The notes under the pieces are model-generated. The model was given only the letters and a program-made list of their open reading frames with translations. It was not told the DNA's origin and made no database searches. Shown in pieces: positions 50,521-61,520 of a stretch of DNA of 64,000 nucleotides; within the stretch, counting starts at the first letter, position 1, and every line of letters begins with the position of its first letter. A program made the position numbers and the translations under genes. Origin of the DNA: Mortierella sp. BCC40632 (Eukaryota > Mortierellomycota > Mortierellomycetes > Mortierellales > Mortierellaceae). The stretch spans positions 983,501 through 1,047,500 of the forward strand of contig WAEK01000009.1 of the NCBI GenBank assembly GCA_011634665.1. The letters are read 5' to 3'.

Positions 50521-52493
50521 ATGCGTATACAACGATTCAATCCTGAGGATTATTCCGTAATTATCGCCATTGACTTTGGAACGACCTTCTCGCAAGTGAA
50601 CCCTCCCTTCCCAAAAGAATACCAAGTCGCGCCTGATTTTTCCTTTCCAACAATATCCTGTTCACCCACAGTAACACCCTGGCTCTCTCTCTTTCTCTCT
50701 CTCTGTCAATCTCTTTCTTTTTTTTTTTTTTTTTTTTTTCAATCTCTTTGTTGTTCTCACGTTTACCAAACAGAGGATGCTCGTACTACTATACCAAAGA
50801 CCCAAGTGCTGAGGTCCTTGATATTACGAACTGGTAGGCATCACAAGAGTCTTTGTTCAACTTCATATCTTCTCTTTCTTTTTCCAATGCATTACACGGT
50901 CTCTCATTTGTCTTATTCACCGTCTCCTCCTCCTCCTCCTCCCTTCTCAAATATTCATACAATAGGCCCAAGCAAAAGTCAAGCTATGGCAAGACACCCA
51001 CCATCAGTCTATACGACACGAGCAACACTTCAGCCCCTACGTTTCTTCAATGGGGCTCGCAAATCAAACCCAACGCAGAAGGCAGCTTGAAGACAAAGGC
51101 TCTTTTGCGAAAATTCAAACTTCATCTGGATGAAAATTATTCTCAGGAGAAATTGGCTATCCAGATCGACTTGATCCAAGCCATTGCCGACTATCTCAAG
51201 GCATTGAATGCCCATGTGACAGGAAAGATCGTCAGTGACAATCATGATCGGTTCAATCAAGAGGACTTTCGATACTGTTTGACCGTTCCAGCCATGTGGT
51301 CTGAACGAGCCAAGAATGCGATGCGACAGGCAGCTGTTCGAGCCAACCTCATTCATGAGCATGATCCCTCTGATCGACTTATTCTCGTCACAGAACCCGA
51401 GGCGGCGGCCCTGTATTGTCAACTGAAATGCGATCAGTTTAATTTTGGACACAAGGACCGGTTCATGGTATGCGATGCTGGCGGAGGCACAGTGGACTTG
51501 ATCGTGTACGAAATCGGAAAGCTAGCAGAAGGAACTCGACTTGCCGAGGTCACCAAGGGTCATGGTGCTTCCTGTGGGTCCATGTTTCTGGACCTCAACT
51601 TTAAACACCTTCTCGAAGAGAAATTTGAAAGTCAGGGAGTAGTTGTTGAACCAAAATTGTTGACCAAGATGGTCGAGCTTTTTGTGGAGCGTATCAAGCC
51701 TATCTTTGACCCAGATTCCGATCATCCAATTGACCTTCCTGCTGGAGATTATATTAACCAGGTTAAAAATCAGAAGGCAATCCAGATTGATGATGGAGTC
51801 ATGGAGTTTTCTGGTCATGAACTTGAATCGCGTGTCTTTAACCCTGTCATCGAGAAGGTGTTCTCTCTGATCGATCAACAGCTCACAGGTGCCAAGGGTT
51901 GTTCAGCCATTGTCCTGGTCGGTGGATTTGGTTCCTCGGATTATCTCCAGTCTCGTATCAAGGCACAATTTGAAAAGTCGGACATCAAAGTATACACAGC
52001 ACCCCGTCCCGAGTTGGCGGTTGTCCGAGGTGCGGTCTATGCAGGATTGGAACTCAAACTCGTCACGGCTCGAGTCTCTCGACAATGCTATGGCATTCGA
52101 ATCAATATGCGTTTCCGGGAGGGCATTGACGACCCATCGACACGGAGGGTGTTCCCACATGGTCAATATTGTCATAATCGGTTCAAATGTCTTGTCCAAA
52201 AGGGGCAAACAGTTCAAACGGATGAGTGTATCTCTACCTCGATCTTGTGTAGAAAAGGAGCGAGCAACGATTTAGTCTTGCCAATATATGCATTTTCTGG
52301 GGAGGGACAGGCACCTGATTTTATCAATAGCCCTGGCATGTTCATGTTAGCAGAGATCCGTGTCAAAGGTGCATTTTCTCCGGAGGATCCAGTCGACACA
52401 CGGGTAATTATTTTTCTTTTTCATGTATTACTCAGTCTACCATGCATTTTATTTCTTGGTTCACAATGGTTAATCTTGCTCTCTCTCTCTTTT

Positions 52494-52524
<31 letters not shown>

Positions 52525-52664
52525 TTTTTTTTTTTTTCCTTGTCCGTTAGCTTGAGTACTTTTTCAAAATGTTCATCGGTCGGAGCGAAATTACATCAGT
52601 TGTCGAGTTGAGAGGACAGGAACATGTTACAAACATTCACTTTGATTCTGACCACGCCAACTAG
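50521..52664 (+). CDS. HSPA12-type Hsp70-like ATPase
   Basis: Four exons (50521..50591, 50774..50833, 50966..52403, 52551..52664) join in phase to 560 residues. The actin/Hsp70 ATPase fold is shown by the phosphate-1 loop IAIDFGTTFSG, the phosphate-2 loop CDAGGGTVDLIVY and the adenosine motif VLVGGFGSSDYL. The LTVPAMWSERAKNAMR and EPEAAALYC segments are typical of the HSPA12 branch common in filamentous fungi. The C-terminal substrate domain is short and unlike canonical Hsp70. Role unknown; a signalling or chaperone function is presumed. The first intron must use a GC donor (TTCTC|GCAAGT), since only that restores FSGCSY in frame. Confidence 0.9.
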
Positions 52665-52999
52665 TATTAAAAAAAATAAAATAAAATAAACAAATAAATA
52701 AAAGACTTTGGGCGATGTTTCCAGCTACTATAACTCTATCTGAATTTTTTTTTTTTTTTTTTTTGTCTCAATTATGCAGACAAATGTTCTGTGTGATAAA
52801 GTGGGAGAGGAAGGAAGGGCAGGGGAAGATTTTTGCTGATTAAGATTGCCCTTCCTGAAAGACGGCCCCTGGTTGGGCTAGTCCAAACGAAGACTGATTT
52901 TTTTTTTTTTTTTGTTTCCTTTTTACCCCCTCCCATGCCTTCTCCAACCCTAAATTGTCATTCACTTAAACAATATAAAAAGAAAGTATATTTCTTGAA
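52665..52999. other. Convergent 3' region HSPA12-like / RTF1
   Basis: No gene. It has two poly-T runs (about 52746-52764 and 52899-52913) and an A/T-rich stretch directly after the HSPA12-like stop. Confidence 0.6.
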
Positions 53000-55412
53000 T
53001 TAAATGTCGCTTAGGTCGATCTCTATGTCAAACTCGTCCTTGTTGGACGCAATCAACTCCTCGAGCTTCGACTGTGGCATCGCTGGCGTCGCCGCTACAG
53101 ACTGTACGGTCGGTGTAGGTGTTGCAGCCGCAGCAGGAGAGGCCGTGCCTCCAGTTTGTACAGGCGAGGACGTACTCGAGTCCACATTCTCTGAAGGCGT
53201 GCCTGGGGTTGGTGTCGACATGTTATCATAATAAAGCCGAGGAGTTGTCTTGCGTCTTGCAAACGGATCAATCTCTCGGTTATTTCCTCCCTTCAACTTC
53301 TTTTCGTGTGCCTGTCGTTCTTCTGCCTGTCGGCCTGAGGATCGGTTCAATGATCGGTTCCTCTCATTGAGTTTGGCCCAAACATCAAGCTTGTCAGATC
53401 GCATATCTCTCTGAGCATGTTCAGCCTCCTTGAGCGCCTGGAGGCGACGCTCCGTCTCCTCAGCTTCCTCCTGCGATTGGACAAACATTTGTTGCTCAAG
53501 AATGTTTCTGTGGACAATGGGGTTGAGTCGACCCTGCTTCATCTGTTTTTTGTACTCAATGATGTCCTCCACTTCCTTGCCTGTGAGAACATATTCCTTG
53601 GCAGCCTGAATATCCTGCTTCTTGTTCTCGACATGCTCCAGTGTCGATAGGTCAACTTTGTCATTCCGGAGCGTGATCTCGTAACGTCTGAACTCGTCCT
53701 CTGTAAAGGGCGAATTGGAAATAAAGTCCATCGTAAATGTCTTTTCGGCGCGACCATGCTTCACTAGCAGGTTAAGGTTGGTCGACGTCTTGCCAATCGA
53801 GTAAATCTTGCTCTGCTGACCCACAGAAACTACCTCAGCAATTCGATAAACAGGACGTCCATTATCCTGTCCAATTGAAATGCGAACATAACATCCAATG
53901 ACCGTATCCTTAAAGAAGGGTGAGTAGCACCATTTTTCAAGGCGGTCGCGCGTCATTCGGATGGCATTCAGATCCTCCAGTGTAGCTGGTTTGCGAGTCA
54001 GGTTCTTGGAGGATGACGAGGACTTTTTCTTATCTAGCTCAGAGTCATATTCGTCATCGTCATCTCGATCATTGTCCTCGCCTGAGGAGGGTGTCTCTGA
54101 TTTGTTATCACTGCTATAGTCGATCGATCCTTTGCGTCGGCGTCTAGGTTCTGGTGAATGAGAGCGACGTGCCTACGATACCATCCAGTCAGAGCATTGC
54201 CACATTAGCATCCTTGAAAAGACTCACTAGAAGGGCCCGATCAGGGTCCAACCGATAAAAACGTCAAGCTCACAAGAATACTGCAGTGGCAATGCTGAAG
54301 GGGCGTAGGGGGAGGGGGGTGAGATGAAGATGAAAGGGGCGAAAAGGACAGAGAGGATACCTTTTTCCGTTCTTGTGCTCGTTTGAGATCGGCCAAGGCT
54401 TTAGTGCTGCCGGCCTTTGAGTCCTTTGCACGAGTTGATCCTTGATGTATCCAATAAATTGAGAGAGAGAGAGAGAGAGAGAGAAAGGGATGGGGTGGTG
54501 ATCAGACAATTTGAAGAAAAGATAAAAAAGACTCCTGAATTGCCGAAAAAAGATAGGTCTGTGCATTTGGGACAAAGAGAAAAAAAAATAAACAGTAATA
54601 ATAACATAACTGGTGAAGAGAGAATGCAAAGCTAGTACAAAGTAGGAGCAAGAGAGTGTGAGGGGGAGGGGGGACTGAGAAGGAAAAAGAAAGATATCTT
54701 GTCCCGATACTTACGACGTGCCGAGTCCCGAGCCGACCCACTGCCCTTGCCGCTTTTCCTGTCTGCTTCTTCCTGCCTCTTGAGTCGCTTGGCAACTTGT
54801 CTTTGATCCAAAAGAATTGTCCGCTACTCACGAAAGAAGGATGCAGGAGAGAGAGAGAAGGGGGGGGGGCAGATAGATGTGAGCGGCCTTGAAAGTCTGG
54901 ATAGGGTCGTCTCTGCCAATAGAACCCTTTGCATCGCTCTAGCTCGGCTCTCACTCTATCCAGAAGAATCAAGTTGTACCTTCTTGGCTCGCTCGTAAAG
55001 AATCTGTTCACGATCGACCTCGGACATGGCCATCAATTCCGCTCGATCCTTTGCATCTCCAAAGTACTCGGCATCATATTCGTCCACGGGGCCATCGTCG
55101 TCCTCGTCGTCCTCGTCATCCTCGTCATCCTGATCATCAGAGCGATCTGACACATCTCCGTCTGAAATCTCTTCATCCGACGAATGTCTAACCCGACATG
55201 GAGGGGCATCAAAAGATTAGCCATGGTGTAAGGTTTGGCCGATCAGGCAGGTTCCCTGATCAGACACTGTCAGATGAATCGGCGCGCAGGGACGCGTCCA
55301 TGATGGGGTGCATGGAAGCAATGTCGCACCTGGATCGTCTATGTTTTCGCTTGTTGGAGTCGGATTGAGATGTCGCCAAGAGGCGAAGAATCACATCGGT
55401 AGCGTTGGACAT
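53000..55412 (-). CDS. RTF1: Paf1 complex subunit RTF1
   Basis: Five exons (55412..55330, 55187..54980, 54823..54715, 54440..54361, 54172..53000) join in phase to 550 residues. The acidic N-terminal part (DDEDDEDDEDDDGPVDEY, then EYFGDAKDRAELMAMSEVDRE) contains the histone-modification-type region that stimulates H2B ubiquitylation. The Plus3 domain (about residues 225-355; LEDLNAIRMTRDRLEKW, GCYVRISIG, YRIAEV, HGRAEKTFTMDFISN) binds phosphorylated Spt5. A coiled coil and a disordered Pro/Ala/Thr tail follow. It is a nuclear elongation factor acting with RNA polymerase II. Its divergent promoter is shared with the Pex8-like gene (432 bp). Confidence 0.94.
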
Positions 55413-55526
55413 TTGAAGCGAAGTTGGCAGAGCAGGGAGAAAGAGCAGGCAATACAAAAAGAGTTCAGGACGGGACTAGGTGGCAAAATGGGGGGGAGAG
55501 AGAACAAGAAAAATAACACGCGCACA

Positions 55527-55560
<34 letters not shown>

Positions 55561-55844
55561 ACAGAGGACAGGACAGGGGGACAGGGGACGGGGAGGCAGA
55601 ACAAGGACAGAGACAAAAGGCAGCAGCAAAAAAGAACGATTATCGCAGCCCAACTCTTTTTTGTATCTCGACATCCACTGAAGGTGCGACAGAGCAAGCA
55701 TCACCATTACTCTGCCAGCTGTGGCTCATCGGCACGTGATCAATCGAATCAATCGATAGCTCCAAAAGGTTCCCTTTCCTTTCCCATTGCTCCTTTGACT
55801 TTTTTTTTTTACCCCCGCCTCGGCATCCCCGCTTTTTCTACATC
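55413..55844. promoter_or_regulatory. Divergent promoter RTF1 / Pex8-like
   Basis: 432 bp between two starts. A 31-nt poly-A run at 55528-55558 is followed by GGACAGGGGA-type direct repeats (55559-55600). A GGCACGTGAT motif with an E-box core lies near 55730. Confidence 0.5.
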
Positions 55845-58800
55845 ATGGCCGCATCGCACCTGGCGGCCCTCACGCACACACTCGAAACCATACCTCAGTA
55901 AGATAGAGCGTTCACTACTCGTTTTTTTTTTTTTGGGTTACCACCCTTCCGCTCCATGACCGCTTCTTTTTCATCCTAACTCATGTAACTTTGATACTCT
56001 ACTCTCCCCCTCCCCCTCCCCCTCAGTCCTGCAGAAACGCGACCGCTCCGAGGCTCATTGTCCGCGACGCGATGGTCTCGATTCTTACTTGATCTCATCC
56101 TTGAACCAACACACTGGCGTAAACTCGGCCTTGCTGTCCAATGGGCCAAATGGGTCGAATGGGAGGGAGGACTTGACTGGAAGAACCCCATCCTCTCACC
56201 CGGAATTCTTTACCTTCAAAACCCCTTGCACCCTTTTACGCTCAACCGCCTACTTAATTCTTTCGACTTTACCTTGGTCGACGTTGAGACTCTAATCGGA
56301 TGTGTCGAGACTGGGGACTGGACCTGTCTCTTTACAGAGGAACAGCTAGCAGAGACGGCCTCTCAGGACAACAACTCTGGGACCGGGAAGCAACTGCGCG
56401 ACCAGGCAGCAGAGTCTCTTGAGAATCTGTGTCTCTTATCATTCTACCTTCGGTGGAGCCTTTTGCTACCCCAATCATCCTCTTCTTCTCCTGCAACACC
56501 TGCGCAAGGAGACGATCGGCTGATACAGGAGCTGGTAGCAAGGATCCTTCAGGATGTAAGTTACCCGCATTTTTTGTACTCTTTAACGATCCACCCACTG
56601 ACCCACTCATCTCTCGAGCCGAGCACAGGCAAACCTTAAATCGCCGCGCCCTTTATTTTTTCATATGGAGTCTTTCCTCCATGGGATTCCGACTTGTCTA
56701 TTTGAGCCGATCTGACTAAACCCCGGCTGCATTTTGTCTTTGTCTTTTTTCTTCTTTTTTTTTTCCTGTTGCTATAGGAGGCTGGAGCGACTGGAAGGAA
56801 TAAGATCTGGTATCAAGCATTTAAGGAACAGACCCTCCGTCTTACTTCACAGCAGGATCCCAACAACTCTCAGCTGTACGGTTTAAACAAATAGACTGCC
56901 ATGGTCTTACTCATTGTAGATTTGAACTCGTCAGGCAAAGTTTACGACTGACGACTAAACTTCACCCCCTCCTCCCCTTTTTCTCTAATCCGGACAACCT
57001 CTAGGCCCTCCAAGTTGTCGGTTCTCTTGAACGAAGTCCTGGAGATTATCAGACTGGATAGGATACGTCGGGATGGCTGGAACGACCCGTATGTCTTTCT
57101 CTTCTTCCTCCTCCTCTTGATTTTATTGTCTAATCATCGATGCTTCAGATCCAATCTGATATATGGCAATGGACTCATGAGCTATTGGTATTGCTCCTGA
57201 TGTATGATAGGTCTATCTCTGAAAAGTTGACAGATGCACAGTTCCAACAGCTTGGAAAACTTTTGTCGACCAGCTTTTTTTCCATCATGGAGTTTTCGTC
57301 AGTCAGTCTTTACATTGTAAGTCTCTGGAAAGAAGAGAAAAGAAAAAGAAAGAAAGAAAAGAAAAAGAAAAGAAAAAGATTGGAGTTTCCACTTGTCCAA
57401 TCTATACAATCTCAAGAATTCAGCACTGACTGCATTAAAACACATTCTTTCTTTCACTCTCCTTTTCATAGCCGATCGAGAACATTAGCCTGCTCAGCAG
57501 GTTTGCAGCCCAGCTCCCAGCATCATGGTACTCGGATGACTTTTTGCGTACAACCATCACCCTTGCCAAACAATTCATTGCCATGGAAAAACATGACAAA
57601 GTCAGGATCCCCCTCCAGGTCCAGGGACTTACCTCTATCTCGATACTTTGGTCCTACTGGATGCGAAAGACAGGAGTCACGGATGCCAATGTGCTTGGAC
57701 AAGAATTGGTCGAGTTGATGGGCGAGATCTTGTCCACACCTTCCTTCTTTTTTGCTGGTTCTCATGCAGGATCGAACGAGAGCGCTGGACTCTTTGGGGC
57801 TTGCTTTTCAGGCCTAGCGATGGGTCTTGAGAAATGGTCCGGTCTGATGGAACCTTTGGTTGTGAAGGGATTGGTAGCAGGTCTAGAGCGTGGAAGGATT
57901 GCCTGTTCACTCGATTCAGATGTGGATTCAATCCAGGCAAGTCTTGCAACTGTGCTCCGGTCCGAGTCATCACTGGATCAGAACTCAGAGGGGATCTCCA
58001 ACGTGGTGATTGCTTTGCTTCGAGATTTCTATCGAGGCGTTGGAGTTGAGACAGCAGAGGATTCTTTCATGTCGACCATTTCGCCAGAGGAACTTTTCCA
58101 GATCCAACGACTTTTCCAGTTTGTGGTCACTCAAAAGGCAGGTCTAGCACCGACCAAGGATCCGGAAGGTGAAAAGAAAAAGAAACGAAGGGGAAGAAAG
58201 CACAAGAAGGCTGTGGTCTTGAAGGGCAAGGTTTGGTGGGAGGCCATTCTTCATGGAATTCAAGAGGCAGGATCCACCAAAGATCACCTCCCAAGTTTGC
58301 TCGCCATCGCTGGTGTCCTGTAAGGCCTTTTACCATTTCTCTTCTTCTTTACTTGAGACTGGCCTACAAATCTCGTTGCTTATTAATGTTTTTTTTTTTT
58401 TTTTTTTTTTTCGCGCTATTTCCTGCTCAGTCGTGCCATCCAACATGGCGAAGAAGACTCACCCAAGGTAGATGCAGAAAGCTTGGCACTGGTAGAGGAC
58501 ATTTACGCATCAAAGCTTCAGGACTTTGCAGCGACCTTGGGGTCCAGTCAAGCCAATTTTGCACCCTTACCATGGCAGGCTCAAGCCTGTCTTATTTTTG
58601 CCACCTGTCAAACGATTCCCAATCTTCCTGCTTGCAAGCTTCCCTCTCCTGAGAATTGTTTCTTGCTCGCCGAGGCTTTGGTCAACACGGTTCTGGAGCC
58701 GAACAATGGGATTATGCCTCTGGGCGAGATCTTGCGAGTGATTGGTTATGAACTTGCACGGGAAAACAACCGATGCCCCCTCACGGGCGAGGCACATCGG

Positions 58801-60582
58801 ATTCTGAATAGAACAGTCAAGTATACACTTTTCACCGAGATGGGACGTATTGCTAGGACCGTTGCGACCTTGATTGAAGGAACGTTGAATCGATCTGCAG
58901 TGGAAAAGAAGAAGAGCCTGGCCCCAACCGAATACGATCGGGAACACTGGGAACAGATCGAGGGACTCGTTCAAAAGATGCATTCGTTTGCGATCAATGC
59001 GCACGTGGATTGGGCTCGATGTGGACTTTCCACCTCGGATTCGTTTGTGGAGTCGAGGACGAGCAATGACAACGATCAAGCGAATGAAAAGGATTCGAGT
59101 TTAGGATTGTACCGGGATCAGGAGACGGTCAAGACCAAGGCAATGTTGTTCCAAGTCTTTAAGACGCTCCTGTTTGCCTATACCATGATCTTTGGCACGG
59201 TGGTCGAGAAGCTCACTTCTGAACCAGGTACGTATGGTGATCAATGCATTTTTTCCCCTTTGAACTAAGGGTTGGGTGGAATGGGACTGAATAAGTTTCT
59301 TTTTCTTTTTCTTTTCTTTTTTTTTTTTTTTTTAACCTCGCCACTCTTTTTCTTATTATTCTTACTCGTAGTGCCGAAAACGGTGGTTGCTCATTTGGAT
59401 TACTTGATTCTGGACAGCTATGCCTTCTTGTTCTTTATCACTTACAGACTTGGACCTGGCGGATTCCAGGTCTATGAAGAGCTTATCACAACCGTCTTGA
59501 CACGGATGGTGATGACCGAGGGAACCATCCAGCCAGCTCTGCAAGATGGTGAAGAGCCAATGATGCACCCTCAACATGTCCTTTTGAACGACACGTTGCG
59601 GGCCATGAAACCCACAATGGACATTGCAAGTTATCATCCAGTTCCAGAAAGTCGTATCCTGTTTTTCATGAACATGTTGGAACGAGTGATGGTTGCTGTG
59701 GAAGAACGACCTTTGTTGGAGGACGAGTTATTGCCGATGGTGTACCCTTATCTTCTCAAGAATGATCAACGAGATCTCTTTGAATCGGCTCATTCCGTCA
59801 TCATGTCAGTGTTTTTGACCAACAAACGTATTGCGAAGCAAGTGGCACCGTTCTATACAGGATTGTTGTTGGATCATTACCCGAATGAGATTACGATTGA
59901 TCAATTGCGAGCAGCGTTTACGACAATGGTCCGAGCATTGTCCGAGACTGAGGATGCATTGGCTTGGCTGTGTGTGGAACGATTGCTGGAGAAGATTGAA
60001 GAGTATGATGAGGATTTAGAGGCAGAGGTGGAGATGACTCAACTTCAGAGTGATGTTGCTGAAAAGGTAGAAGAGCAAGTGTTGGTCGAGGTAGCAAGTG
60101 AATTGCATCAGGATCTGAGTCCTCAAGAGGCACCATCCCATTTGCCATCCTTGAGTACCACGACACCTTTGATTTCTACTTCTTCTTCTTCAAAAGGTCT
60201 TGGAGCGATGGGATTCCTGGAAAGACAAAAGGAACGAGGCCAGTTGCTGTTGGCATTGTTTGATCAATTGTCGAGTCTGAACCTAGTCTTTGTTGAGACG
60301 TTGGGTCAAAAGATTCGATCGTTGCTTGTCCGAGAGCCAAGTCCCTTGGGTCGACGTGCGTTGCTCAAGTGTTTGTTGGATGTGATTGGAGGACCTGCAG
60401 TAGACCATACGAAACGGGATTGGGCAGTCAAGTGGTACTTGGGATTGGTGAATGATTTTGGACGGACGCCTGATCCGACTCTATCCAAATTGGTGGCACC
60501 CAAGTCCTCATTCCGATCAGGATCGTCGTTCCAAGCACCTGGGGTGTCCTCTACACAATCTGTTTCTCAACAAGACAAATAA
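55845..60582 (+). CDS. Large helical-repeat protein, Pex8/Pex17-like (tentative)
   Basis: Exons 55845..55897, 56027..56555, 56778..56875, 57005..57092, 57149..57316, 57472..58319, 58431..59227, 59372..60582 give 1,263 residues. It is Leu-rich and alpha-helical throughout (alpha-solenoid), with a basic loop KKKKRRGRKHKK near residue 515 and no signal peptide or clear membrane helix. The C-terminal part (DLFESAHSVIMSVF, then PFYTGLLLDHYPNEITIDQLRAAFTTMVRAL) recalls the fungal peroxin Pex8/Pex17 family, which bridges docking and RING complexes in peroxisomal import. The length is about twice that of yeast Pex8 and there is no terminal SKL. The exon 4/5 join needs a weak donor (TAT|GTCTTT), because the better site CCC|GTATGT leaves the wrong phase. 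Other HEAT-type proteins remain possible. Confidence 0.6.
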
Positions 60583-61298
60583 GAGGTAGTTCTTTTTTTT
60601 ACAAATATATAAATATACTATAGAGTATTAAAAAAGAGGACCTTGTCTATTTTTCTTGTTTCTGACCATCCAACGCCAAGGCAATGAATCCAGAGTACAC
60701 ACGCGTATCTCACTAGTGGTGAGAAGTGGAAGTAAAATATAATAGAGAGAGATAGAGAAAGATAAAGAGAGAACACAGCTCGATTGAACGATTGCTAAAT
60801 CAGGGGAGGGTTTTTAATGCATGCGAAAAAAAAAAATAAGAGGGGGGGGAAGATCTCTACCTTTGTACAAAAATCTGAGGGGGGGGAGGAAGGGGCACAA
60901 CGTCTCTAAGCAAACTTATTTTTTTTTTTTGGTATTTGCTTTTTCTCTCTCTCTTTTTGTTTTCGATTCATCCTTTTCTTCTTTTTTTTTCTGTTTTCTC
61001 TTTTTTGCTTGTTTGTATATAGAGAGGAAGAAGAGATGAAGCGCCTCGATGAAGCGCGCAGTACGGAATGGAAATGGGACACACAGTCTCCTGAATACCC
61101 AAAATAAACAGTTAATAAAAACAGAGAGAAAATGTGTGTGTGTGTGTGTGTAGGAGAGAGAGAGAGATGAACAAAAGGATATTGGCAAGGGGAGAGAGGA
61201 GGAAAGCAGACGAGTGAAGAAAAAAAGGGGGAGGGGTAGGGAGTCATCAGAATTGAATCGTTACCATCAACAAAAGCAAGCTGTGTTAAAAAAAAGCG

Positions 61299-61351
<53 letters not shown>

Positions 61352-61520
61352 AAAGTTGGAATAGCTTGGTCCAACATTCGTTACAGGGGGGGATATTCAA
61401 CAGCATCCCACTCTCTATTCTCCTCGTGGTATAAAGAGAAAAAAAAGAAAACGAAAAAAAAAAGAAAAGAAAACGAAAAAGTGTACGAGAGAGAGACGAT
61501 ATCTCTTAGGGAGGGGGGTT
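60583..61520. other. Convergent 3' region Pex8-like / bZIP
   Basis: No gene. It holds a GT run (61134-61151), a GA microsatellite of about 26 units (61298-61350) and several G and A homopolymers. Confidence 0.6.
61298..61350. repeat. GA microsatellite
   Basis: About 26 GA units in the 3' flank of the bZIP gene. Confidence 0.95.
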
